Source of the DNA: Comamonadaceae bacterium UBA2334
Lineage (GTDB): Bacteria > Pseudomonadota > Gammaproteobacteria > Burkholderiales > Burkholderiaceae_C
DNA length: 7,750 bases
Assembly (NCBI GenBank): GCA_002344885.1
Contig: DDUQ01000103.1
Span: 1-7,750, forward strand
Direction: 5' to 3'
Shown here one piece after another: positions 1 through 5,266 of the stretch; position 1 is the stretch's first letter; every line of letters starts with the position of its first letter. Under the pieces are notes generated by a model that saw only the letters and a list, made by a program, of their open reading frames with translations, was not told the DNA's origin and ran no database searches. The translations under genes were made by a program, and so were the position numbers.

Positions 1-2
1 AG

Positions 3-404
3 CTTGGACCAGGTTTTCGAGGGGGCTTCATACCACCTGAAGTGGTTACTCGCCTTCAAGAAATCTGGACTGTCACAAAGAAAATCGGGAATGAAATCAT
101 AGCGATTGGAAAAATCATTGTCAGAGAGATAGTGAGATTTTTGAAAGAAAACACCAAAATAACGGTTGGAATAGCCATTGGAGCTGCGATCACCTTTTTG
201 GTTGCCTCTGTGCCATTCATCGGCCCAATTTTGGCACCATATGTCGCAGTGCTCGCAACCATGTACGGTGCTGGGGCAGGTGCTGCAATGGATGCCGGAG
301 CAGACCCATCCTCCCCCCTCGCCGCTGCGATCGCACTGGCATCTAAGTTCTTCGAACTACTAAAGAATATATTTTCAGCGATTGCTGAACGCTGGACTGA
401 ATGA
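3..404 (+). CDS. Unrecognised membrane-hairpin protein, 5' partial at window edge
   Basis: I do not recognise this protein. The frame is open from the first complete codon (3) to the TGA at 402-404, giving 133 visible residues. The only nearby start is a GTG at 42 with no Shine-Dalgarno sequence, and the codons before it read plausibly (LGPGFRGGFIPPE), so the gene most likely begins outside the window. Counting from the GTG: residues about 10-35 form a basic amphipathic segment, 39-59 and 61-82 are two hydrophobic Gly/Ala/Ile/Val stretches separated by a Pro/Gly turn (PFIGPILAP), and 97-118 form a second amphipathic helix. This helical-hairpin layout suggests membrane insertion and is loosely like pore-forming or holin-type proteins, but no family motif supports a function. 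GC and codon use are lower than in the cbb genes. It is followed closely by two other hydrophobic proteins, probably in one operon. Confidence 0.6.
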   Translation, partial: LGPGFRGGFIPPEVVTRLQEIWTVTKKIGNEIIAIGKIIVREIVRFLKENTKITVGIAIGAAITFLVASVPFIGPILAPYVAVLATMYGAGAGAAMDAGADPSSPLAAAIALASKFFELLKNIFSAIAERWTE

Positions 405-417
405 GGTGGTGGAATTA

Positions 418-480
418 ATGATGAATTCCGTGCCTATCAAGAACAGTTTCACAGTTTCCAAAATGAAGTTGCGCGCATGA
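418..480 (+). other. Possible 20-codon leader ORF overlapping the next start (ATGA)
   Basis: A GAGGTG motif at 403-408, a good anti-Shine-Dalgarno match, lies 9 bases before an ATG at 418 and 12 before a second in-frame ATG at 421. This frame codes for 20 residues (MMNSVPIKNSFTVSKMKLRA) and stops at TGA 478-480, which overlaps the ATG at 477 of the next gene in the form ATGA. It may be a translationally coupled leader. Alternatively, the strong RBS really serves the downstream gene through a non-standard start or a frameshift: the next gene's own frame, read back to 405, gives a natural-looking helical sequence. Sequence alone cannot decide. Confidence 0.25.
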
Positions 481-1355
481 AAAAGCCTACACTTATTGAG
501 GAGAAGGCGCGGAAGTATGGCGCGATATCCAGTGCCCTTGCCGATCAAGCAACAGGCAAAATGCAGTTGCTCCAATCATCTCTTAAAGATACAGTTAGCG
601 ATGGTCTTTTGAACAATGCAAAAGATAATTCGCCAGTTTTATCATCGGAGACGGCAAGAAAATATGGAAAAGCGACGCGTGCATTTTTAGACAAATCTTC
701 TGACGATTTGGGACGCATGACATCGACAGTCAGTTCCACTCTTCAGAGTGGACTTAATCGGGCAACAAAAAGCAAATCACTTCCAACTTCAGAGCCTAAG
801 GAGTTCGAATCTGAAGAGGCACGAGTGGCCTCAGCCATCGAGAAACTCAAGGGTCGCGACAAAGTAGGTGTCGTTTCTGAGTACGCCACTACCGCAGGAG
901 GTATAGCTGCTGGTGCGGTATTGGCGGGCAAAGTCGCTGCTGTCGCAGGTGCATCTACTTTGTTCGGGTCGACAACGCTGGCCACAACGCTCGGTGGACT
1001 ATTCGTTGTCTCTACTCCCGTTGGTTGGGTAATTGGTTCCGCTGCGCTCGTCGGTACTGCTGCCTATGCACTAAGCAGGTTGGCCGCATCGGGTGCGAAA
1101 CAGGATGTCGCTAGGAAAGAGTTGATCGAACGCCTTCAGAAGCGCTTGCAAGAACTGGGCAGCAGCCAACAAAAAGAGCAAAGCTCAGAGTTGCAAGCAC
1201 TGCTAGCGATTGCGATTGCCTCCCAACTCATCACAGAGGATTATGCAAAGAGACTTGTTGATATGGTCGAAGGTGGTAGTTTACATGTGAATGTTGCGAC
1301 CAACCGCCTTCGTGACTTGGCTTTGGAAGCTGGTGTAATAAATCCCTCGGATTAA
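477..1355 (+). CDS. Unrecognised protein: duplicated ARKYG motif plus Gly/Ala-rich membrane region
   Basis: No known family is recognised. The 292-residue protein has four parts. Residues 10-46 and 59-95 are two degenerate copies of one motif, each opening with ARKYG (11-15 and 60-64) and closing near a Gly-Leu pair (43 and 92), period 49. Residues about 100-135 are charged. Residues about 138-204 are a long Gly/Ala-rich hydrophobic stretch, probably two membrane segments with small-residue packing. Residues about 207-290 are helical, with a charged coiled-coil-like part (KELIERLQKRLQELG) and a hydrophobic helix around 238-263. The ATG at 477 has only a weak RBS and overlaps the stop of a possible leader ORF. 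Without that start the frame is open back to 405, so the N-terminus is uncertain. It sits between two other hydrophobic-protein genes, with 5 bases to the next, implying co-transcription. A membrane-associated role is inference only. Confidence 0.72.
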   Translation: MKKPTLIEEKARKYGAISSALADQATGKMQLLQSSLKDTVSDGLLNNAKDNSPVLSSETARKYGKATRAFLDKSSDDLGRMTSTVSSTLQSGLNRATKSKSLPTSEPKEFESEEARVASAIEKLKGRDKVGVVSEYATTAGGIAAGAVLAGKVAAVAGASTLFGSTTLATTLGGLFVVSTPVGWVIGSAALVGTAAYALSRLAASGAKQDVARKELIERLQKRLQELGSSQQKEQSSELQALLAIAIASQLITEDYAKRLVDMVEGGSLHVNVATNRLRDLALEAGVINPSD

Positions 1356-1360
1356 AGATT

Positions 1361-1999
1361 ATGATTACTTTTAGATATTTAATGCAGTTATTGCTTTTTC
1401 TTAGTGTGCCATTGAGTGCATCAGCAGAAACCACGAGTTGCAATAGCAAAATTAACGAAAAATCAGTTTCACTTCAATATGACAGTGCGGATGAAGAACT
1501 TTTTTCAAATTATACGTGGCGCGAAATTTTCCTGCGTGGCTGGGGAGAAATAACATGCCCTGCATTCGTTACTCTTAGGCATCTGACGCCGGGCATTACT
1601 GATGCTGAAAGGTCTATTTTTTGTTTGAATTACGAAAAAGATTCCAAAATATTTACGGGCTATTCAGTTGGGCAGCGAGATGCTTATCTAGTATGCGTAA
1701 AGCCGAGCAAAAAATTTTGCGAACGTGTAAATGAGTCTAAAGATACTGCCATAGCGATTACAGGAGCAGCGTTTGGCGCTACAGGTAGTGCGGCCCTAGC
1801 TACCGCTGGCACCGGCATTACAGCAGTCGCTCACAGTTCTGGCGCAGTGATTCTGACTGGTGCGGGAGGCTACATCGCTGGAACTTTGGCCTCTATTGGA
1901 GCTGGCGCTCTGGCCATTCTGACTGCTCCGGCAGCAATTGCTGCAACTACCATTTCTGTTGTGGCGGTAGGTGGCTCGGTATATCTTTGTAAGGAATAG
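1361..1999 (+). CDS. Unrecognised exported protein: six cysteines, glycine-zipper-like C-terminus
   Basis: This 212-residue protein begins with a clear Sec signal peptide: Arg5, a Leu-rich core at about 7-18 and an A-S-A/E cleavage site after residue 22. The mature N-terminal part (about 23-125) is polar and holds cysteines 27, 66, 88, 112 and 120; a sixth, Cys210, is third from the end. Oxidising-compartment disulfides are therefore likely. Residues about 129-207 are an almost uninterrupted Gly/Ala/Thr/Ile stretch with small residues at regular spacing, as in glycine-zipper membrane segments. I recognise no family. The ATG lies 5 bases after the previous stop, so translation may be coupled; the local RBS is weak (TTAAAG). 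GC is low compared with the cbb genes. An envelope or secreted membrane-active protein is the best reading, without functional evidence. Confidence 0.75.
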   Translation: MITFRYLMQLLLFLSVPLSASAETTSCNSKINEKSVSLQYDSADEELFSNYTWREIFLRGWGEITCPAFVTLRHLTPGITDAERSIFCLNYEKDSKIFTGYSVGQRDAYLVCVKPSKKFCERVNESKDTAIAITGAAFGATGSAALATAGTGITAVAHSSGAVILTGAGGYIAGTLASIGAGALAILTAPAAIAATTISVVAVGGSVYLCKE

Positions 2000-2203
2000 C
2001 CGAGTCAAAATTTTCTGTCAGATTGCCTTGTCAGGGAACGACTGCTTGTCCGCTTGAATGATGACCGCTCTTGGCCGATACCTGTCACCCACCTTTTGCC
2101 AGCGATGACGGTACAGCTCTGCACATCCTCCATCAGCCAATGTCCCGTGACCGGTTCCAGCAGGTCTACAACCGTTACTGTCCGTCATCTTCCAACCATC
2201 GCC
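2000..2203. other. Intergenic spacer between the AT-richer module and cbbR
   Basis: These 204 bases lie between two convergent genes. I see no convincing terminator with a T-tract for either gene. The stretch contains an imperfect inverted repeat (2104-2189). On the minus strand a 56-codon ORF (2188 down to 2018) starts 15 bases after the cbbR stop, but it has no well-placed RBS and no recognisable product. The GC rises here, so the boundary between the low-GC module and the cbb locus lies in or near this spacer. The part around 2050-2085 could be a dispersed intergenic repeat or a decayed gene; that is a guess. Confidence 0.45.
2104..2189. repeat. Imperfect long-range inverted repeat downstream of cbbR
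   Basis: The left arm GATGACGGTACAG (2104-2116) and right arm CTGTCCGTCATC (2178-2189) are complementary over 12 base pairs with one bulged T, separated by 61 bases. It lies just after the cbbR stop in the cbbR direction. There is no T-tract, so a simple intrinsic terminator is unlikely. It may be a structured 3' end, the remnant of a mobile element, or chance. Confidence 0.4.
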
Positions 2204-3103
2204 TTACGGCCGATGCTCGAACAGCCAGGCCCTGAACGCAGTTGCCGCAGCCGACAGCTTCTTGCCTCGCGCATAAACCACGTGCCAGTTGCGCAGCAGC
2301 GGAAAGCCTGCGACGTCCAGTTGCACCAGCTCACCCAAAGCCAGCTCCGGCCCCACCGTATGAGCTGACAGCACGGCCAGGCCCAGTCCACCTGCCACGG
2401 TCTGCTTGATGGCCTCGTTGCTGCCCACCTCCAGCCGGTTTTTCAAAGTGATGCCGTGCTGGCCGAAGAACCTTTCGGCGGTCAGCCGGGTGCCTGATCC
2501 GGCCTCGCGGAGGATGAATGGTTCGCTTGCCAGCCGTTGGGGCGAAATGCGTTTGGCGGTGGCCAGCGGGTGGTTGGGGGGGGCCACCAGCACCAGGGGG
2601 TTGTCGCCCCAGGGCTCACTGACCACATCCAGCCCGTCGGGTGCCTGACCCATGATGTAGAGGTCATCCTGGTTCTGGGCCAGGCGCTGCAGCAGGTTTT
2701 CGCGGTTGCCCACCACCATGGCCACCTCGATGCCGGGGTGCGCGGCGCAAAAGCCCCCCAGCAGTTTGGGCACGGTGTATTTGACCGTGGTCAGGATGGC
2801 CAGGCGCAGGCTGCCTTTTTCCACGCCTTGCAGGGCGGCCAGGTCTTGCGTCAGCCGCTCCATCCTCGCTTCGATGTCCTGGCAGCCCTCGGCCAGGGTG
2901 TGCCCGGCGGCGGTCAGGTAGATTTTTTTGCCCAACTGTTCGAACAGCGGCTGGCCGACAGTTTCGGCCAGTTGCTTGACCTGCAACGACAGGGTGGGCG
3001 GCGAGAGGTGCAACGCCTCTGCGGCGCGGGCAAAGCTGCCGTGGCGAGCCACGGCCAGAAAGATGCGCAGTTGGTTCAGCGTGGCATGGCGGGCAAGACT
3101 CAT
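2204..3103 (-). CDS. cbbR: CbbR, LysR-type regulator of the cbb operon
   Basis: A 299-residue LysR-type transcriptional regulator, the usual length. The N-terminal winged helix-turn-helix spans about residues 8-66 (QLRIFLAVARHGSFARAAEALHL, shown as QLRIFLAVARHGSF then ARAAEALHL, recognition region SPPTLSLQVKQL, wing with LFEQLGKKIYLTAAG). The effector-binding domain follows from about 93, with the familiar stretches VAPPNHPLA and REAGSGTR. Divergent position next to cbbL identifies it as CbbR, which in relatives senses metabolites such as RuBP or NADPH and activates cbbLS. The recognition helix has SPPT where many CbbR proteins have SQPA, a possible change in specificity or a lineage feature. 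The ATG at 3103 has no strong RBS and no earlier in-frame ATG occurs before AT-rich operator DNA, so this start is preferred. A run of eight C bases on the coding strand (2576-2583) lies in the APP codons. Confidence 0.93.
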   Translation of the reverse strand: MSLARHATLNQLRIFLAVARHGSFARAAEALHLSPPTLSLQVKQLAETVGQPLFEQLGKKIYLTAAGHTLAEGCQDIEARMERLTQDLAALQGVEKGSLRLAILTTVKYTVPKLLGGFCAAHPGIEVAMVVGNRENLLQRLAQNQDDLYIMGQAPDGLDVVSEPWGDNPLVLVAPPNHPLATAKRISPQRLASEPFILREAGSGTRLTAERFFGQHGITLKNRLEVGSNEAIKQTVAGGLGLAVLSAHTVGPELALGELVQLDVAGFPLLRNWHVVYARGKKLSAAATAFRAWLFEHRP

Positions 3104-3110
3104 GGCGGCT

Positions 3111-3168
3111 TTATGGTAGATAAAACTAAAACGTAATAGTCAAAACATTTTACTTTTATTTATTGTTA
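3111..3168. promoter_or_regulatory. Candidate CbbR operator sites (TNA-N7-TNA)
   Basis: Three matches to the CbbR-type pattern TNA-N7-TNA (also T-N11-A) are visible: TTA-N7-TAA at 3111-3123, with the flanking palindrome TTAT-N5-ATAA; TCA-N7-TTA at 3140-3152; and TTA-N7-TTA at 3156-3168. With a cbbL start near 3173, the first two would lie at about -62 to -21, the region CbbR proteins usually protect. AT-rich DNA gives such matches by chance, so the third is the least certain. Confidence 0.5.
3117..3143 (-). promoter_or_regulatory. Candidate sigma70-type promoter for cbbR
   Basis: On the minus strand, TTGACT (3143 to 3138) matches the -35 consensus at five of six bases. TATCTA (3122 to 3117) is a weak -10, with a 15-base spacer, shorter than ideal. 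Both elements overlap the candidate CbbR sites, which would allow CbbR to repress its own gene, a common LysR arrangement. Confidence 0.4.
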
Positions 3169-3263
3169 TGGCCGCCCAGAATTCGCACCAGTTCGAAGCC
3201 AGTCACCCCATGGGCGTGCTTTGGGCCCCACAGCGAAACGACCGTTCATCCACCCTGAAAAAC

Positions 3264-3269
3264 GAGGAG
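3264..3269 (+). promoter_or_regulatory. Ribosome binding site that fixes the cbbL start
   Basis: GAGGAG lies 5 bases before the ATG at 3275. An earlier in-frame ATG at 3221 would add 18 residues that do not resemble RubisCO N-termini, so the ATG at 3275 is the start. Confidence 0.85.
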
Positions 3270-3274
3270 CCAAC

Positions 3275-4696
3275 ATGGCAGTCAAGACCTACAACGCCGG
3301 TGTCAAGGAATACCGCAGCACCTATTGGGAGCCGCACTACACGCCCAAGGACACGGACCTTCTGGCGTGCTTCAAGATCACGCCCCAGCCCGGTGTGGAC
3401 CGCGAAGAAGTGGCCGCTGCCGTGGCCGCCGAGTCGTCCACCGGCACCTGGACCACCGTGTGGACCGACCTGTTGACCGACCTGGACTATTACAAGGGCC
3501 GTGCCTACAAAATCGAAGACGTGCCTGGCGACGACACCTGCTTCTACGCGTTTGTGGCCTACCCGATTGACCTGTTCGAAGAAGGCTCCATCGTCAACGT
3601 GCTGACCTCGCTGGTGGGCAACGTGTTTGGCTTCAAAGCGTTGCGCGCGCTGCGCCTGGAAGATGTGCGCTTCCCCATCGCCTATGTCAAAACCTGCGGT
3701 GGCCCGCCCCATGGGATCCAGGTCGAGCGCGACATGATGAACAAATACGGCCGTCCGCTGCTGGGCTGCACCATCAAGCCCAAGCTGGGCCTGTCGGCCA
3801 AGAACTATGGCCGTGCGGTGTACGAGTGCCTGCGTGGTGGCCTGGACTTCACCAAAGACGACGAAAACGTCAACAGCCAGCCGTTCATGCGCTGGAAGCA
3901 GCGCTTCGACTTCGTACAGGAGGCCATCGACAAAGCCGAGCGCGAAACCGGCGAACGCAAGGGCCACTACCTGAACGTGACCGCGCCCACACCTGAAGAG
4001 ATGTACAAGCGGGCCGAATACGCCAAGCAGATCGGCTCGCCCATCATCATGCACGACTACCTGACGGGCGGTTTCTGTGCCAACACGGGCCTGGCCAACT
4101 GGTGCCGCGACAACGGCATGCTGCTGCACATCCACCGCGCCATGCATGCCGTGATCGACCGCAACCCGCACCACGGCATCCACTTCCGCGTGCTGACCAA
4201 GTGCCTGCGCCTGTCGGGTGGTGACCACCTGCACTCGGGCACGGTGGTGGGCAAGCTGGAGGGCGACCGTGCGTCCACCCTGGGCTGGATCGACATCATG
4301 CGCGACAAGTTCATCAAGGAAGACCGCAGCCGCGGCATCTTCTTCGACCAGGACTTTGGCTCCATGCCCGGTGTGATGCCCGTGGCATCCGGCGGTATCC
4401 ACGTGTGGCACATGCCGGCGCTGGTCAACATTTTTGGCGACGACTCGGTGCTGCAGTTTGGCGGCGGCACACTGGGCCACCCCTGGGGCAACGCCGCCGG
4501 TGCGGCCGCCAACCGTGTGGCGCTGGAAGCCTGTGTCAAGGCCCGCAACGAAGGCGTGGCCGTGGAGAAAGAGGGCAAGGCGGTGCTGACCGAGGCTGCC
4601 AAACACTCGCCCGAGTTGGCCATTGCCATGGAAACCTGGAAGGAAATCAAGTTCGAGTTCGACACCGTGGACAAGCTGGATATTGCGCACAAATGA
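3275..4696 (+). CDS. cbbL: RubisCO large subunit, Form IA
   Basis: Ribulose-1,5-bisphosphate carboxylase/oxygenase large subunit, 473 residues, the normal Form IA length. It catalyses CO2 addition to RuBP in the cytoplasm as an L8S8 complex. All expected catalytic residues are visible at an offset of 7 from spinach numbering: Glu53 and Asn116 in the N-terminal domain, Lys168 and Lys170 (TIKPKLG), the carbamylated Lys194 with Asp196 and Glu197 (FTKDDEN), His287 (HIHRAMH), His320, loop-6 Lys327 (VGKLEG) and Ser372 (ASGG). The N-terminus MAVKTYNAGVKEYR and overall sequence match proteobacterial Form IA rather than the red-type Form IC. The gene ends in tandem in-frame stops (TGATGA). It is transcribed divergently from cbbR and followed after 72 bases by cbbS. 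Codon use is strongly GC-biased, unlike the genes at 1-1999. No anomalies in the active site. Confidence 0.98.
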   Translation: MAVKTYNAGVKEYRSTYWEPHYTPKDTDLLACFKITPQPGVDREEVAAAVAAESSTGTWTTVWTDLLTDLDYYKGRAYKIEDVPGDDTCFYAFVAYPIDLFEEGSIVNVLTSLVGNVFGFKALRALRLEDVRFPIAYVKTCGGPPHGIQVERDMMNKYGRPLLGCTIKPKLGLSAKNYGRAVYECLRGGLDFTKDDENVNSQPFMRWKQRFDFVQEAIDKAERETGERKGHYLNVTAPTPEEMYKRAEYAKQIGSPIIMHDYLTGGFCANTGLANWCRDNGMLLHIHRAMHAVIDRNPHHGIHFRVLTKCLRLSGGDHLHSGTVVGKLEGDRASTLGWIDIMRDKFIKEDRSRGIFFDQDFGSMPGVMPVASGGIHVWHMPALVNIFGDDSVLQFGGGTLGHPWGNAAGAAANRVALEACVKARNEGVAVEKEGKAVLTEAAKHSPELAIAMETWKEIKFEFDTVDKLDIAHK

Positions 4697-4768
4697 TGAA
4701 CGTTTTTGTTCTTCAGCGCTTATCTATCAGACACTGACAGCTCATCTTTTTGTTAACAGGAATTCATC
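4697..4768 (+). promoter_or_regulatory. cbbL-cbbS spacer with cbbS ribosome binding site
   Basis: This 72-base spacer is AT-richer than the flanking genes. AGGAA at 4758-4762 sits 6 bases before the cbbS ATG. A tiny hairpin (GAAC-GTTTTT-GTTC near 4699-4712) is too short to be a confident terminator, and no other strong structure is seen, consistent with cbbL and cbbS on one transcript. Confidence 0.5.
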
Positions 4769-5116
4769 ATGCAAGACTACAACTCCCGCCTGTCCGACCC
4801 TGCCAGCCGCAAGTTCGAGACCTTTTCTTACCTGCCCGCCATGACCACCGAGGAAATCCGCAAGCAAGTGGAATACCTGGTGAAGAAGGGCCTGAACCCC
4901 GCCATCGAGCACACCGAGCCCCAGTACCTGATGGACTCGTACTGGTACATGTGGAAGCTGCCCATGTTCGGCGAAACCGATGTGGACAAGGTGCTGGCCG
5001 AGTGCGAGGCCTGCCGCCAGGCCAACCCCGACAACCATGTGCGCCTGATCGGTTACGACAACTTCAAGCAGTCGCAGGGCGCATCGATGGTGATCTACCG
5101 CGGCAAAACCGTGTGA
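4769..5116 (+). CDS. cbbS: RubisCO small subunit, Form IA (IAq-like)
   Basis: RubisCO small subunit, 115 residues, which caps the L8 core of the cytoplasmic L8S8 holoenzyme. Hallmarks are FETFSYLP (16-23), the invariant-type block YWYMWKLPMFGE (58-69), the VRLIGYDN segment (91-98) and a C-terminal VIYRG. Compared from memory with carboxysomal (IAc) small subunits, which run from about QDYKQSL directly into KYETFSYLP, this protein has six extra residues, SDPASR (9-14), before KFETF. Such an insertion is described for the non-carboxysomal IAq group and agrees with cbbQO following directly. An AGGAA ribosome binding site lies 6 bases before the ATG. The next gene begins 150 bases downstream, after three stem-loops that may separate cbbLS from cbbQO expression. 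Confidence 0.97.
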   Translation: MQDYNSRLSDPASRKFETFSYLPAMTTEEIRKQVEYLVKKGLNPAIEHTEPQYLMDSYWYMWKLPMFGETDVDKVLAECEACRQANPDNHVRLIGYDNFKQSQGASMVIYRGKTV

Positions 5117-5123
5117 CGTACCA

Positions 5124-5153
5124 CCGGCAGGTCACGCACCGTGACTTGCCCGG
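5124..5153 (+). promoter_or_regulatory. Stem-loop 1 in the cbbS-cbbQ spacer
   Basis: The arms GGCAGGTCACG (5126-5136) and CGTGACTTGCC (5140-5150) pair over 11 positions with one G-U wobble around a 3-base loop. Two further C-G pairs (5124-5125 with 5152-5153) extend the stem past one bulged C. It begins 7 bases after the cbbS stop, so it could protect the cbbLS 3' end from exonucleases. No T-tract follows. Confidence 0.6.
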
Positions 5154-5155
5154 AT

Positions 5156-5188
5156 GTCCTGGCGCCGGTCACCCGCCGGTGCCAGGGC
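5156..5188 (+). promoter_or_regulatory. Stem-loop 2 in the cbbS-cbbQ spacer
   Basis: CCTGGCGCCGG (5158-5168) pairs with CCGGTGCCAGG (5176-5186) over 11 positions, including one G-U wobble, around a 7-base loop. Another U-G and G-C pair (5156-5157 with 5187-5188) can extend the stem. It is very GC-rich and separated from stem-loop 1 by only two bases. Confidence 0.6.
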
Positions 5189-5196
5189 CAGGCTCC

Positions 5197-5230
5197 AAGC
5201 ATTCGGTCATTGAGCCAGACCGAATGTTTT
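5197..5230 (+). terminator. Stem-loop 3 with T-tract: candidate attenuator between cbbS and cbbQ
   Basis: CATTCGGTC (5200-5208) and GACCGAATG (5218-5226) form a perfect 9-base-pair stem with a 9-base loop, followed at once by TTTT (5227-5230). Adding a G-U and two A-U pairs gives up to 12. This has the shape of a short intrinsic terminator; the brief T-tract suggests partial rather than complete termination. The upstream GGCTC (5191-5195) can pair with GAGCC in the loop (5212-5216), offering an alternative fold. Confidence 0.5.
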
Positions 5231-5266
5231 GAAACTGGTGCAACACATACCCGCATGGAGACTGGC

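Larger units (their letters stand above)
3104..3274. promoter_or_regulatory. cbbR-cbbL divergent control region
   Basis: This 171-base region separates the divergent starts of cbbR and cbbL. The cbbR-proximal part (about 3110-3170) is strikingly AT-rich against GC-rich surroundings, as expected of overlapping promoters and operators. The cbbL-proximal part (about 3171-3260) is a GC-rich leader. If a weak -10-like TATTGT at 3161-3166 is used for cbbL, transcription would start near 3173, leaving a leader of about 100 bases. It has no good -35, which fits activator dependence. The start site is inference. Confidence 0.7.

Noticed and set aside
2018..2188. Minus-strand 56-codon ORF starting 15 bases after cbbR
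   Set aside because: GGAAG directly abuts the ATG, too close to be an effective RBS; the product is unrecognisable. It is kept only as a remark on the spacer.
2537..3136. Plus-strand open frame of 199 codons antisense to cbbR
   Set aside because: A shadow of cbbR codon bias, Gly/Gln/Val-rich, with no domain.
3221..3274. Longer cbbL start at 3221
   Set aside because: The extra 18 residues do not match RubisCO N-termini and a strong RBS precedes ATG 3275.
3203..4690. Long minus-strand open frame (495 codons) across cbbL
   Set aside because: It lies fully antisense to a complete RubisCO gene, and its sequence is a His/Val/Gly-rich shadow of GC-biased codons with no family features.
5141..5266. 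Longer cbbQ start at 5141 (or 5255)
   Set aside because: The added residues are not CbbQ-like and come from hairpin DNA; GGAG at 5257-5260 is well placed for 5267 and gives the usual length.
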